64,000 nucleotides of DNA from Tethya wilhelma (lineage: Eukaryota > Porifera > Demospongiae > Tethyida > Tethyidae). Of the stretch, positions 45,126 through 57,030 are shown piece by piece (position 1 is the stretch's first letter; every line of letters starts with the position of its first letter). A program made the position numbers and the translations under genes. The DNA lies in NCBI GenBank assembly GCA_964030475.1, contig CAXIPT010000005.1:372001-436000 (forward strand). Reading direction: 5' to 3'. The notes beneath the pieces were generated by a model, which saw nothing but the letters and a program-made list of their open reading frames with translations, did not search any database and was not told the origin of the DNA.

Positions 45126-45228
45126 CAAGAGTGTATACATATTTGTTTCCTTTAATCATGAATTTTACTAGCTTCTCTTCACAGTGACACGCACAAACCT
45201 TCACTGTATTACTCCTGTGGCTACATAG

Positions 45229-48200
45229 ACAGCAAACGTGTGCAGCTCATCCTATCCAGTGCAGTTACACGATGTTGTTATCATTGATGACAGTGGCTCA
45301 AAGAATGTTGTGTCCTTCCCTGCAAGAGGAGATGACAATGGTACTCAGCTGGTCAACTTTACTCTCAACAGCACATCAAATGCTCCATTCTTAGAGATGA
45401 ACAGGGTGCTTAACACTTCCATTATGGCGTGTTCGAGTATAACCTGTCACACAACTCGAAACTTTACACAATGTAAGTGTACAATACACTGCTGGTAGAG
45501 TTATAGACATGCACTCAGTATCATTCAGTGTGTTGTGTTTAACTATTGGCGTATGTGTTCTGGAACATATAAACTTGCATGTTTTTTTTATTGGTGGTGT
45601 TTTCCTTGTTATACATATATACAGACTCTGCTCCAGTTCAACACCCTCGTATACACTACTCTAATCGTAGAGTAGCATTTGTATGTGATGTGCTAGAGTC
45701 ATCCCAAGCTACAGGGTGCCTCTTCAATCTCACTGCTGTTGGTTTGGATGAAAAGATTTTCATTGAGACGTTTACCATTCCTGTCACTTCAGAGTCCACA
45801 CAGCCTAGCCAATGTAGCAATGGCTCCTGCACTACCAGTGGATGTGATGAGACACAGAGTGTTCTCACAAACTACCAGAGCATCAGAACCTACGCTGTCT
45901 TAATTAGAAAATGGAGCCGTGAGTGACTTCAGTCAGCCTGTTGAACTAATCAATGGTACCAATGAGACGAATGCAGAGTATTCAGAGTGCTTTAAAGTAA
46001 ATGGTATGTCAAAACAGACTCTGGCAGTCGGGACTAGATTTGTTTCTTTCCTGGGAAGCTCCATTCTCTCTGGAGGGAGAGAACATCTCTTACATTGTGG
46101 AAGTCACTAACACTCGTTCCAGAGAGAGCAGATCGAGAGCTGGAAAGTGACTCTTAATTCTCAGCTAGTTTTTAGGGAACCAGGAGAGAGAGACTGTTCT
46201 TTGTATGAGTTCAGACCCCTTTGGACGAAGCATTATTAGCATCAGTGACACTATCAATATACCAACAGGCAAGTGTTATAGTATTAAATTTAGGTGTACA
46301 GTGTTATGCAAAATTCATTTATCATTCTAGAACCACTTGTTCTTCAAAGTGATGATGTCTTTGTAAATGTGTCACTGGCAAATGGGCTCTCTGTAGCATT
46401 GTCTTTTGAAGTGAGTATAAGAAATTTATGGTATTGAGTATAAGAAAATATAGAACTAAATCACTCTAGCTCTTGTAATTAACATACAGGCTCCCAAGCC
46501 ATGCACTTTATATCCAGTGATCTCGTACGACATTACATTCATTGAAAAAGTTCATTCTGCGATGAGCTCAACATCCTTTTCTCTTCAACATAAAGATTAC
46601 TTTGACACTGTTCTCCTAACAGTGGATGACAGAGCTACGAATATAGAGACAGAAAAGTATTATTGGGTAACAATTGATGCCATAAACTTGGTAGGGAACA
46701 GGATCTCACAATTCATTGAAGTTTGTAAGACTTAGTGTTTATTGCCATGCTGTATAACCAAATATGCACAGACTCTTTCTGTTTGTCCTCTCTTATCAGA
46801 CACAACTAGCTGGTCTCCAGTCATCCTCTGTTGTACTGGAAGTCAACGACACAGCTTCAGTGACTTGTACCTTTGCTGTTGGATCAGATGCTCTTGGTTG
46901 TGAAGTCTCCTTCTATGATTCCTCATCAATGGAGCTCTTGTTCTCTCAGAACATCACCCGTGAACCATCCTCCAACACTGTCACCGTAAACGCCCCTCTC
47001 ACAGGACGGCTGGAAGGAAGAAATACTTCTAACATCACCATCCTGACAGCTGAGTGGAAGTCAAATGGATCAGTAAGCTTTATTCACATTCGGCCACATG
47101 TGCATATGATTGAAGCACGTATTATGACTACTCAGTAGTATGCATGTGCACTGTCTATACAGATAGCATTTATGGTGTAAGTATACTGTATGCTCAACAT
47201 CTCACCATGGTTTTCTACCCTAAAGCACCTTCAGTACTTCATACCCTGCAAACGAGAGAAGATGAGTCTTCTTATTTATTACAGCCAACCACCAAATCAC
47301 AATTCAGTGGTAAGCATTAAATTTTGTGTGATAAAAGACTATTTTTGGGAAACTGTTTCTTTTTTTGCTTTTGAATAATTATTTCTCTTGTGATACAATA
47401 CAACAACAAAACAGTTAGTGAAAACTGTCACCAATTATACTTTTGTAACAATAAATGTCTCTTTCAACTCTATACAACAACACCTTCAGGATCTTTATAC
47501 ACCATTGTTGGGTCAGTACTGGGCAGTGTTGTGGTTGTTCTCCTGCTGTGTGTGACTGTGGTTGTGTTTGCCATGTTTATTATGACCAAAAAGAGAAGAG
47601 GTAAACACTTCATCTGGTTGAGTGGTTGGAAGAGCAATATGATAATATGTGTTATGAAAAATGTAGCACATGCAAGATCATAAATTATGCATTGCTTTCC
47701 CTGAAGTGAAAATAATTTATTGGTGGATGTGTATACATGCATAGCACGAGACTGTAAATTTTGCATCGTTTTTTCTGCAAACAAAAATAACATATTGGTG
47801 TTTAGTGTATAATTGAAGGTCTGATAACCAGAGTAGCCTAACCCGCGACCCCCTGAATTAACCCCCAAAAAGTCTGAAATAGGCATGCTCAAGACTGGAG
47901 ATTTTTTCTGAACTTTTGAATTTTGAGTATTTTGGTAGAGGGAGGTATGATTTTTATTAGTTTTGGGGGGCTTTAAAAGTTGGCAAGAACCAGAGTGGCC
48001 ATGGGCTTAGCTCTATCCCACATATTAAATGTCATCTTGACAGTGGAGAATTGCCCAACCTTCAATATAATTAATATGCATCACTTTAATTGTCAACAGA
48101 CCACTCTGAAAGAAAGGGAAGAATGACAGAGCTACGAATAACAGGACTGATAATACAGCATCTGCCAATAGTTATGTCATTCAAAACAGTTCAAACTCCC

Positions 48201-48476
48201 CACCACCACATTCATCCAACCCATCTGATCCTGAACCAAAATCAGCTGAAACACACAGTGATGATTCTTACGTACTAATGCAAAGCAGTTCCCAGAGTGA
48301 AAAGAAAAGGCAGTTGATGGTTATTAACCCACTGTACAGTGAGGGTACTGAGAGTGATAAAGGCCCTACGTATGAGGAGATTAAACTGACAAAGATAAAA
48401 GGTGGAAGTGGTTCTCCTAAATCCATTGCTCAAGGAGGTACAGCAGTTTATGATGAAGTCAAACTCGATCCTGATT
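45229..48476 (+). pseudogene. R12: 5'-truncated, frameshifted composite receptor, class A tail
   Basis: Surviving pieces: split-FN3 second half 45229-45472 (VCSSSYPVQ, MACSSITC); Cys domain from 45625 (CDVLESSQATGCLF) with a one-base frameshift near 45903; a decayed R4-type FN3 (46050-46268, SLEGENISYIVEV) with stops; 46331-46410 and 46490-46724 (second FN3); an R4-type Cys domain from 46810 if the inner AG is used (SVTCTFAVGSDALGC); transmembrane exon 47490-47600 (IVGSVLGSVVVVLLLCVTVV); class A tail exon from about 48100 with a one-base frame problem near 48117, then SYVLMQ, PLYSEG, TYEEI and VYDEV. Leader, Ig and first FN3 are absent; a mobile element ends just upstream. It would have had a longer ectodomain than its neighbours, two Ig/FN3 units of different subfamilies in series. 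Probably not functional. Confidence 0.72.
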
Positions 48477-48860
48477 GAGTCAAGTTATATACGAGAGAAT
48501 GCATCGTATGGAGTTGCTTGAATACACAAATAATTTAATTGCTGATAAACATGTGGTATAGACATGCTGTACACATTGACATTGTCACATTGGTGAGAAT
48601 TATTCATGGTATAATTTTAATATTCATGGTATGCTAGTAATAAAGGGAATTATTATTCATTTATTTTTTCCAGAAGTAAGAAATTACCTGGACTAATAAT
48701 TAATTGTAATCATGTAATCTGCATTACTTTTTCCCATAGTATAATAATAATTTAGTACAAAATTTTGAAAATTATATAGCTGTTTAAGTGCACAAGTTAC
48801 TCACTGACAGATACCTGAGTCTGTAAAACAGTTCACTTGATTTTGTACACAGTATATTAT
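48477..48860. other. Spacer between R12 and R13
   Basis: AT-rich; a candidate AATAAA for R12 at 48639. No exon or structured repeat seen. Confidence 0.4.
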
Positions 48861-50604
48861 ATGGAGAGGATCTGCTTGACTTTGGTTCTTGCTTTGTCTA
48901 CAGCAGGTATTTATATAAAATTATAGCATTAAAGTACATGTGTCATTGTTAGATGATTCTTTGTATTTGTTTTAACAACACTTACCATGTACAGCTGTAG
49001 ATGCAAGTATCACTAATTGCACTCTTACACCTTATGAAAACTTTTTTGTGCCCTACAACTCTGATGAAAACATCACCTTCCATTGTGAGTTAGGGAGACA
49101 AGATTTGATTCTTCAGTGGTCAATAATCACTCCAAATCCTAACCAAACTGACTATCAACTTCAGAGTTTCGATCTCAAACAAGAGTTTGCAAACAATTAT
49201 GGCTTATTTGTTGAAGATATTGAAAATTATGAGTCAAGATTGATTGTGACTCAGAGGGCTCGAAATACACTCAGTGAATTGCTGGAGAATGAAACACTTG
49301 AGATTAGCTGTTTTCCAATAAATATTACTTTTGATTGTCAAGAATCTTCAAGTCGGACTGTCACTATGTTTGGTAGGTTGATGGCTCTGACCAGTATGGG
49401 TTATTATATTATGAGAGATATTCACTTATTAATAATCATTTCATTTTTACTGTGTTTAATTAGGTCCATTGGATCCTCCTTCTGATTTAAACTTTGTAGC
49501 ACTGTCAGCCAATCAGCACCAACTGAGTTGGACCCCTCCAAATCTACCAGAAATTGACATAGAGTATATTGTTCAAGTGACAAATCTATCATCTAACGAG
49601 ATTAGATTCTTCAACACAAGTGGACGCAGCATTGATATTCCTTTCAATGAGAATGGTACCTGTAGTGAATTCAACTTCATTGTACTGATATCAAATGAGG
49701 AGGTAGGCAACAGCAGTGTGAGTTCTATCATGGAAAATATCCCAATATGTAAGCAATCTAATGAGATTTTAGCTTCATAATTTGTGGGCTCGTGTTGATT
49801 TTTAAAATAATGATTATAATTGTTATGATTATTATAATTATATTACTATAGCTCCAGATGTTTCCAACATTACTTCTGACAACATTACTGTGAGGGTAAA
49901 TGTAACAGATCCTATCTCAATTAATATCAGATTTCCTGTAAGTGACAGTATTATTGTGTAACAGCATTAATTTAAGATTTGTAGCACAAGTTGTTTTTTT
50001 CTTTTTTTCTTTCCTTTTTGAATATGTAGCAAGCTACAGCCTGCAGTGAAGATAATTATCCTGTTCAATACTACAATTTGTCATTGGTAGACGGGACTGA
50101 GATAAGATTAACCCCCAGAATCAATGTTTGTGATGATTCTGATGACTTCATTTGTGCCACCATTGGTGAAACTGACATCCCAGGACTGTCAGTGGATCAG
50201 GCCATCAACTACAACGTGTTGGCTTGCAGTAACGTCACATGTCGGTCTACTGGAACATTCACAATATGTAAGACTATCATTGAACTATATGAAAATACTT
50301 TCTTGGTATAAATTATTTTTATGCGCTTATTTATTAACCTATATATAGATACAACTGCTATCCAACAGCCCCTTGTATACTATGTGCAAGGAAGTACAGT
50401 TGTGTTAGTGAGTTGTAACTTTACTAGTGGGTCAAACAATGCTAGTGGATGTTTGTTCAGCTTTAAGTTCAATGAAATGGAAGAGACGTACGAATTCATG
50501 AGAAGTTCCAGTGTGAACTCCCCACTCTGTGATGGTGATTCACGAGCTTGTATGTGTATCAGTACTAAACATCTTGCCTTCAGCTATTCCACAATTGAAG
50601 CCTA

Positions 50605-51646
50605 TAGTGCCACCAGGCATAAACTTCCAAAATGCGGTTTGCACAAATATGCTTCTCGCATCCACAGGAAATGTAACTGCTTACTAAGACTCAGCCCACC
50701 TATAGTCCTGGACATTAGCTACTGCTGGATGTCAGCCCCACCCCTTAATTAAGCTGAGCAATGACGTCATTACTAATTGTACAATTACATGTAAAATTTA
50801 CTTTTTTTGCATCAACTACTCAAACGTTTACAGTTTAATTGCTTTAGTATTTTTCTTGTTATCTAATAAGGTAGATAGAAAAAGTTATAGAGCAATTTCT
50901 GACAAATTCCACTGCAGAAATTTTTTGTAAATTTTGACCACTTTTGTACAAAAAAAGCATCAATAAATCAAAGCTACATGTTGAGCTGACTAAATTTGGT
51001 ACAGACAATTCCTAACAACATGTACAATAAAGCTATAGAACAAAAATATTAATAATGTCATCCAATATCAGTTTTTGAACACACACATGCTGAGTCGAAA
51101 CGGGTACAACCGTGCACCACGAAGTATGTCCCACTGTGAGCTTGATGATCATCTCAGAGAGCTAAAATATGGATTTCTAATATCTTTGAACTATTCTACA
51201 CTGAATGCTACCAAGCAGCTCTTCACAGAATTGCCCATGTGACAGTTTCTTGTGAGCCACACAAAAATGGTTTATTGTCACTTTGCTGAATAGCTAAACT
51301 CACTTTTAGACATAAAATTCAGCATGTCCACACTGCTGCTTGTAATACTATGTAGAAGAATACTTCCTGGATCTCAAACAAGGTTGAAAAACGGTGCGGA
51401 ACACTCAGAACAAGACGCGATGCAGTTTCTTGATGGGCATTAATTAGAAAACGCACGTGTAAAACTAAGCTCTGATTGGTCAGTCCATAGCAACCAAGTC
51501 AACATGCACAAAACGTGCCGAATTTTTTTTTAAACGATAGCTCTACTTGAGCTAAAGAAATATTTGAATTGTCGCTAAGGTCCAGGACGCATAGTTTGTA
51601 AGTTATTCGCATTATTATTTTTGGAAGTTTATGCGTGGTGGCACTA
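50605..51646. mobile_element. TA-flanked mariner-like non-autonomous element inside R13
   Basis: 1042 bp. Ends TAGTGCCACCAGGCATAAAC and its inverse (one mismatch in 27), flanked by TA at 50603-50604 and 51647-51648. Removing it with one TA restores GCC TAC ACG, the conserved AYT of the Cys domain. TA duplication is the hallmark of Tc1/mariner-type transposition. No transposase frame inside. Parts of the right half (CTCAAACAAGG, GCACGTGTAAA) recall 9290-9400, hinting at a related older copy there. Confidence 0.9.
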
Positions 51647-51754
51647 TACACGTTGGAGGAGGATGAGATCATGATCACTAGGAGTAGCATCTCTGTTCCA
51701 GTCGTGAGAAGAAATGTGACAGAGAATCGTGAGATGATAGAAGTGTGTAATCCA

Positions 51755-51817
51755 CCAAGTACACCAAGTACTAGTACACCAAGTACACCAAGTACACCAA
51801 GTACACCAAGTACACCA
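51755..51817 (+). repeat. AGTACACCA minisatellite coding a PST stalk
   Basis: Six to seven copies of the 9-bp unit in R13 exon 6 encode Pro-Ser-Thr repeats, a probable O-glycosylated stalk before the membrane. Frame-preserving unit length allows length variation between alleles. Confidence 0.85.
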
Positions 51818-52750
51818 AATACGGATCAAAATCAATGTAAGAGTTTAACAGCTCAAAATTTTCCTGGATTTTAAAGATTTAAATTAATAATTATGCATTC
51901 CAGCTAAGGTCATTGGAGGAGCCATAGGTGGAGCTGTTGGTGTCCTACTTGTTGCTGGAATAGCTGCTGTTGCAATTATTGTTTCTTGTATAGTTTTCAA
52001 GGTAACTATAATACTAACAAAATAACTATTAAAACAACTATTCACAATTTCTATTCATAAAGTACAATCCCAAAACTAACGAAAGAAGTAGTTATGATCT
52101 CTCTGGACCTCAAGCTGATGGTGAAACCAGTGATTCGGAAACAGATCTAGATTCTGATGACAAACTTCTTGAAAAAACTGATCATAAACCTGTAAGATTA
52201 AATAATTATTTATAGGCCATAATTGACCATGCATATGACTGCATCGATACTATTGTTCTTCCTTACAGATTGAAGTTGATCTAAAGGTGGAGCTGAAAGT
52301 AACTATAAGGTGGACAGACACTGGTAAAATACATTATGATTATGATAAGAAAAAAATTAAAAAGGATGCCAAAACTGAAGCTGTTCGTAAACTTAAAGCA
52401 GCTGACAAATGAGAAATAAGAGACAGTGATATGAATGGAAGATTTATACAATTAGAATACAGATAAAATTAATACAAGTTGTCATTATAGTTGACCAAGT
52501 GACTGATGCTAGCACTAGCACAGAGTAAAATATACTTAGTAATTAAGGACTCACTGTGATAAGATGTAGCCCACTTTTAGTAAATGGTATATACTATAAT
52601 TATTATATCATTATTATTGATTATTTACATTATGAAAATAATTTATGATACATTATGGTACATATTTTAAAGAAAATAATTATTATTGGTAATATTATTT
52701 TATCTTTAGAGTTCAAAGTTACCATTAACTGTTCCATATGATTTGTTTCC

Positions 52751-53142
52751 TCATAACTTGACTCCATCAGGATCAATCTTCATCTCATCATAGATCACTG
52801 GTGCTCCTTGAGCAGGAGAGTTATTATATATAGCCCCTTTCGTTCAGCTGTCATAAGAAGGAGCTTTATTATCCCTCTTAGCTCCCTCACTGTATAGCGG
52901 TCCCGCCAGATTAATTAGTAGCCATGAATTGCTTTTTCCAATCTGAGCACTGCTTTGCATTAGCACGTAAGAATCGTCACAAAGTTTGCCCAACCTCAGT
53001 TCAGCAATCACGGAGTAGTTGGGATCACACTCAGGCAGCGGAGAGGAATTTGAACCACCACTATTGACAGAGCTTGTACGTGCATCACCATAAATGTTAG
53101 GATCACTTTTCCAGCCACTAGCATCGCCAGTCAACACGGAAC
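52751..53142 (-). pseudogene. Orphan class A tail exon on the minus strand
   Basis: Reading leftwards from a CCCAAAG acceptor (phase 1) the frame gives PNYSVIAEL, DDSYVLMQSS, GPLYSEG and PSYDS, then TGA at 52846-52844, then in the same frame SPAQGAPVIYDEMKIDPDGV and TGA at 52753-52751. It parallels the R12 tail (SYVLMQSS, PLYSEG, VYDEVKLDPD). One premature stop removes the last YDE motif. No minus-strand transmembrane exon lies upstream. Confidence 0.72.
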
Positions 53143-53260
53143 CTTTGGGAAATTGATTACAAATTGAATTAAAAACAATGCATATAATGTATATACCCCT
53201 TGGAGATATGATACAAGCCCTTGATTCTTACTCCCTCCATTCTTGGAGTCACTATATAGT

Positions 53261-53578
53261 AATGGTGACCCTTATCCGATCCAAATGGTGACCAACTATA
53301 CTCTTGTGCTAGAGGGTACCACCCCAGTCTCAGTCCCTGCCTCACCTAGCTGTGGAGACACCATCTGTATTAGTGTGTACAACGACACTGTATCAGAGAG
53401 AGATACTGTTGACTTCTCAATTCGGGCTTGCTCGACTAAAGTTTGTGAGACCACTGAATTATTAACAGGTATTTGTACAATTGTTATACTAACTGTAAAC
53501 ATTACCACTAATCACATAATTGCATTATTTAAAGATGTATATGTATGTGCACATGCAGTAGCCTATGATTGCATGCAT

Positions 53579-53659
<81 letters not shown>

Positions 53660-53942
53660 TTGTGTAGCAAGTTTGGTAATTTCTAAGAAAGCTATGGTAA
53701 TTTTCTCAACAACAGAAAATCCAAGACCTGATGACTCACTTCTTTACAGAGTCCTTTGCTATGTACTAGCAGCACTGCTATGCTGTACTGTAGTAGCAAT
53801 AATGGTTCTAACAGCACTAGCCTTGTGGTGGTGTGTGTCAAGGAAATGCAAACAAAAAGAAAACAATGATGAAGAACACTTTGATCGTACAGTAGATCGA
53901 AGAAAACTTTACACAAAGTCTACGCAATGTCTAAATGTGTAA
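53261..53942 (+). pseudogene. Receptor remnant: half FN3, transmembrane helix, short tail
   Basis: 53261-53468 encodes the second half of a split FN3 (TNYTLVLEGTTPVSVPAS, CGDTICISVYN, RACSTKVCETTE) with a phase-1 donor. Its 5' exon end is lost: upstream sequence CATTCTTGGAGTCACTATA matches an intron after R16 exon 4 (63889). The next exon starts at 53659 or 53716 and carries a transmembrane helix (CYVLAALLCCTVVAIMVLTA) and a tail of about 35 residues ending TKSTQCLNV. This tail matches no other class. A (CA)n run lies in the intron. Confidence 0.65.
53581..53657. repeat. (CA)n microsatellite
   Basis: About 38 CA units ending directly in a potential AG acceptor at 53658. Confidence 0.95.
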
Positions 53943-54185
53943 TTGAAATGGCAAATCTTATATATTGCTATTATTATTATTTTTTTGATATGGATTTATT
54001 ATCAATAAAATTACCTGCAACCCAATCCAACATTATACACAATTGCAAAGCTAAAAATTATGTGCAAAATTGGCATACCTAGTCATACCTTCTATTTCCA
54101 TGTTGTACTGTAAACACATCATTGAAATTTTAATATCAAAAAAACAAAACAAACAAATTCTCCCAGCTGAAGATGGTACCAGAAT

Positions 54186-54460
54186 TTGAGTATACTTAGT
54201 TGTGTTGGATTTGAACCACGTGCCATCACATACACACAATGTGATCAATACAAGTGATGACTCCATTACTGTGAAATTCGGAACAAAGAATACTTTGGAG
54301 AATTTGACTTTTTTGTCCTTTGTAGAGAGGTTGTCCTCTTCTCGTAAGGTCTGTTTGTATTGCTACAATAGGGAATTGGAATTTGGGGAGCCAAGTATCA
54401 TCCTTTGTTGAGAGGTTTATATAGTGTCCCTATCTCGGAGGGTCCACTATCGGAGGTGTA
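54186..54460 (+). pseudogene. Fused Ig/FN3 relic, copy 2
   Basis: TTTGAGTATACTTAGTTGTG then GGATTTGAACCACGTGCCAT, AATGTGATCAATACAAGTGA as at 38839, followed by a degraded copy of the same pogo-like element (ACTGTGAAATTCGGAACAAA ... GGGTCCACTATCGGAGGT). Not coding. Confidence 0.55.
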
Positions 54461-54730
54461 TGTACATTTTAATTAGCACAAAATTAATTAAAGCGTTGCG
54501 TTCTAGTTCAAACTGGATAAATCCGGCGAGGTCCATGGCCCTATAAATCGGACCTACAGTAGGAGCTTGTGAGCGTTGCGAAGCAACGCTGAGCTCTAAG
54601 TTCCTGGTGTCATGGAGGTCCAAGTTTGCCGGACCTGAGATCAGCTAGTCATGAGACTCAGCGACAAAAAGCAACCGGCGATATAAAAGCACATGAAAAT
54701 GGTTTCCAGTTCAGTTTTACGATTATAGTG

Positions 54731-55780
54731 ATGGAAGCAGGTATCAGCTTCAAAGTGATGCAGTGGCCTATAATATTATGCTGTCTTTCAATTGTTTGGA
54801 TCAATGCCTCCATAATGGTGTCAGCTAGTACTGGTAAGTAATAATTTAGCTAACCTTCAAGTGTGTTTTATTTCTCTAACTATGCTGTTTTGTGATTCTG
54901 CAGATACTCAACAATTTCACATTCTACCTACTGAAGACCATTTGGTCCCATTCAATTCAAACCAGAGTTTTGAGTATTCTTGTGTTGGGAACAACCACAC
55001 TGAGTTCATCTTTCTGAGTGTTGCTATCAATGGAAACAAAAATCAACTGCAATCACCTCAAATGAGAGAAAATTTTGCAGTGAACTACGGGATCAATGTT
55101 ACCTACATACATCAATACCAGTTGTTATTTACAGTGAGTTCGTTTGCTTGGAAGGCACTTTTATTAAGCTTTGGCTCACCAGTAGAGTTGGTATTCCACT
55201 GCCTGGCACTTCAGCAGACAGACAACCATCTTCGACAGCAAGCCCTAGTGCAGCGCACCTCCAGTAATACAATAATTTGTTATGGTATGTGCAGGATGGA
55301 TTATTCATAATTATATGGTACAATGAACTATCTCGGGGTAGATATAAGGGGGGTCCCCAGGAGAATATTGAATTGTTTTGTGGGTACTAGACTTTGATGT
55401 TCATGAATAGGAAGGAAGTATATATTATGACTGAGTCTATTGCATCAATATCACACAATTTGCTCTATATTCTTATTATTTAGGTCCCCTGGAAGAGCCG
55501 AAAAATATCATATTCAATGCAATTTCTGATCAATGGCTCAGGCTTGATTGGGTTGGTCCAAGTGGTGTGCCCATTGGAGTCAATATCACATATCATGTCC
55601 AGATCACTGAGGTGTTCACTGGTGTCACACAAAATGTGATCAGTACAAGTGATGAGTTTGTTGAAATTGACATTGGAGGTATGTGTGGTGAATTTAACTT
55701 CACGGTAACAGCTATAATAATTAATGAATATGGAGGATTGACTAGTGAGGCTAATGCTGTGTACAACATCTCATCTGGTG
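54731..55780 (+). CDS. R14: Ig-FN3 receptor 5' half, no downstream exons found
   Basis: Exons 54731-54833, 54904-55284, 55484-55780: signal peptide 1-34 (QWPIILCCLSIVWINAS), Ig-like 35-161 (SFEYSCVGN, VELVFHCLALQQ), FN3 162-260 (LRLDWVGPSGVPIG, GEFNFTVTA). All join in phase 1 and end in a consensus donor GTAAGTG. Nothing resembling the second FN3, transmembrane or tail exons follows; instead there are repeats and then R15. R16 is the nearest paralogue. It is either a truncated gene or the 5' part of a transcript that splices on into R15: R15 Ig exon 57319 is also phase 1, so the join would be in frame. Confidence 0.7.
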
Positions 55781-55916
55781 GTAAGTGTGTGTGTCGTGTG
55801 TGTGCGTGCGTGCGTGTGTGTGTGTGTGTGTTGGAAGTTGCTAACCAACAGTAATAGTTTAACAAGTTTACATGCGTTTTTAAGTGTTTTTGTATCATAC
55901 GTACGGTAGTACGTAT

Positions 55917-55985
55917 AGTAGGAATGGGCCGACTGTCCCATAGACACAATACAAAATATTTATCGCCATAAAAATCTAACAACAC
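55917..55985. repeat. Dispersed repeat, inverse of 44513-44580
   Basis: GTAGGAATGGGCCGACTGTC CCATAGACACAATACAAAAT ATTTATCGCCATAAAAATCT; the GTAGGAATGGGC tip also occurs in the foldback at 56528. Confidence 0.6.
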
Positions 55986-56378
55986 AAAGTAGAGGCTTCA
56001 AACTTGCTCAGAGGCTCTCCTTTACAGAAAACCAACTGCATGGAAGGCTTAAACTTTGCCGAAACTTTTCTGATCACTCGTAGAGAGAGCGTTTGCGAGA
56101 AGCCACACTAGTGCAATTTTGTTCTCCTAACTTACTTACTTCCTTCTAACTGACTTACTTGAAAACGATTTCCAGAGAACCAGAAAGTGTTGAGCCAACT
56201 TTGACGCCACAAAGTAAGTTCTTTTCTTGGGTAGTACGTTCCTTTATACTCATTTTCATCGTAAATAGGCCTGAACAAAAACTAGAAAGCTTTGAAACTT
56301 AGTGTATAAATTCATGTGCTACAATGCAGCCATCTTTGTAGGTAGAGTTCAAAGGTCATTATCCACGTGGCATTATTA

Positions 56379-56390
56379 TGCGCATGCGCA
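56379..56390. promoter_or_regulatory. NRF1-like palindrome
   Basis: TGCGCATGCGCA, perfect palindromic core, 640 bp upstream of R15. Role inferred from motif only. Confidence 0.3.
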
Positions 56391-56496
56391 CTAGCCTCTA
56401 GCATAATGAAGTGCATGTAGCTGAGACTCAAGCTTTTTGTAGGGACTAACCAGTCTCTGATAGTCTCCACACTGTAGTGTTGAAAAAAGTGAATGA

Positions 56497-56890
56497 ACAA
56501 GTAGTAAAAATTTGAAAAAATAAGTAGTGTAGGAATGGGCAGTGCGGTAAAAAGTATTGGAACAAGGTAGGGTCTCAGTTTCGGCACATGACTACTTCAT
56601 TTTTATGCCCAACTCTTGGCCAGCAGGTTATATACCTATCTATTATAGTTTACTCCATTGCTTAGCCAAATAATTATTATAATAGTGAACCAATGCAATA
56701 ATTATGATAAGCTATGGTACTATTATAGTGTACAGATTATTGCAACACGACACTGAAAAATCCATATGAGGGTTAAAAAATAAAAATGAAGTAGTCATGT
56801 GCCGAAACTGAGACCCTACCTTGTTCCAATACTTTTTACCGCACTGCCCATTCCTACACTACTTATTTTTTCAAATTTTTACTACTTGTT
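56497..56890. mobile_element. Foldback element with ~110 bp arms
   Basis: 56497-56607 and 56783-56890 are near-perfect inverse copies (AACAAGTAGTAAAAATTTGA ... GGTAGGGTCTCAGTTTCGGC). The loop is about 175 bp and AT-rich. No coding capacity. Confidence 0.85.
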
Positions 56891-57030
56891 TACTATAATA
56901 GCTAGTGGAGACGAAAGCCAGCTGTTTGATGCAGGTTTATAAAGGGGTGTGTTCGTATAGTACTGTGACAGTGATGTCATTTTATGCATAGTCAGTGTTT
57001 AATAGGCATACCAGAGGTTTGAAAGAGGAC

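Larger units (their letters stand above)
43648..45228. other. 1.6 kb spacer built largely of mobile elements
   Basis: Contains a TAATTT-flanked element (43971-44265), a repeat shared in inverted form with 55.9 kb (about 44513-44580) and a TTAACCC-ended element (44623-45125) that stops about 100 bp before the first surviving R12 exon. No exon found. Confidence 0.55.
48861..52412 (+). pseudogene. R13: Ig-FN3-FN3-Cys domain receptor, class B tail, exon 6 interrupted by a transposon
   Basis: Exons 48861-48906, 48995-49372, 49464-49748, 49852-49937, 50030-50267, 50349-51836 (with insertion), 51904-52001, 52063-52191, 52269-52412. Ignoring the element and one TA, the exons total 1848 nt, exactly 616 codons, and no other lesion is seen. 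Signal peptide 1-15 (ICLTLVLALSTA); Ig-like 16-141 (NITFHCE, LILQWSI, LEISCFP); FN3 142-236; split FN3 237-344; Cys domain 345-492 (VVLVSCNFTSG, CMCISTK) ending in a PST-repeat stalk; glycine-rich transmembrane helix (VIGGAIGGAVGVLLVAGIAA). The tail has an acidic SDSETDLDSDDK stretch and ends in a lysine-rich class B module (DLKVELKVTIRWTD...). Read through, the element brings a stop within 50 codons, giving a secreted, truncated protein unless it is spliced out. Confidence 0.82.
55781..57030. other. Repeat-filled spacer between R14 and R15
   Basis: (GT)n tract at about 55785-55830, the dispersed repeat 55917-55985, an NRF1-like palindrome at 56379-56390 and a large foldback at 56497-56890. 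No exon seen. Confidence 0.55.

Noticed and set aside
51755..51817. Possible CRISPR-like repeat array
   Set aside because: The 9-bp units are directly adjacent with no spacers and code for an in-frame PST stalk.
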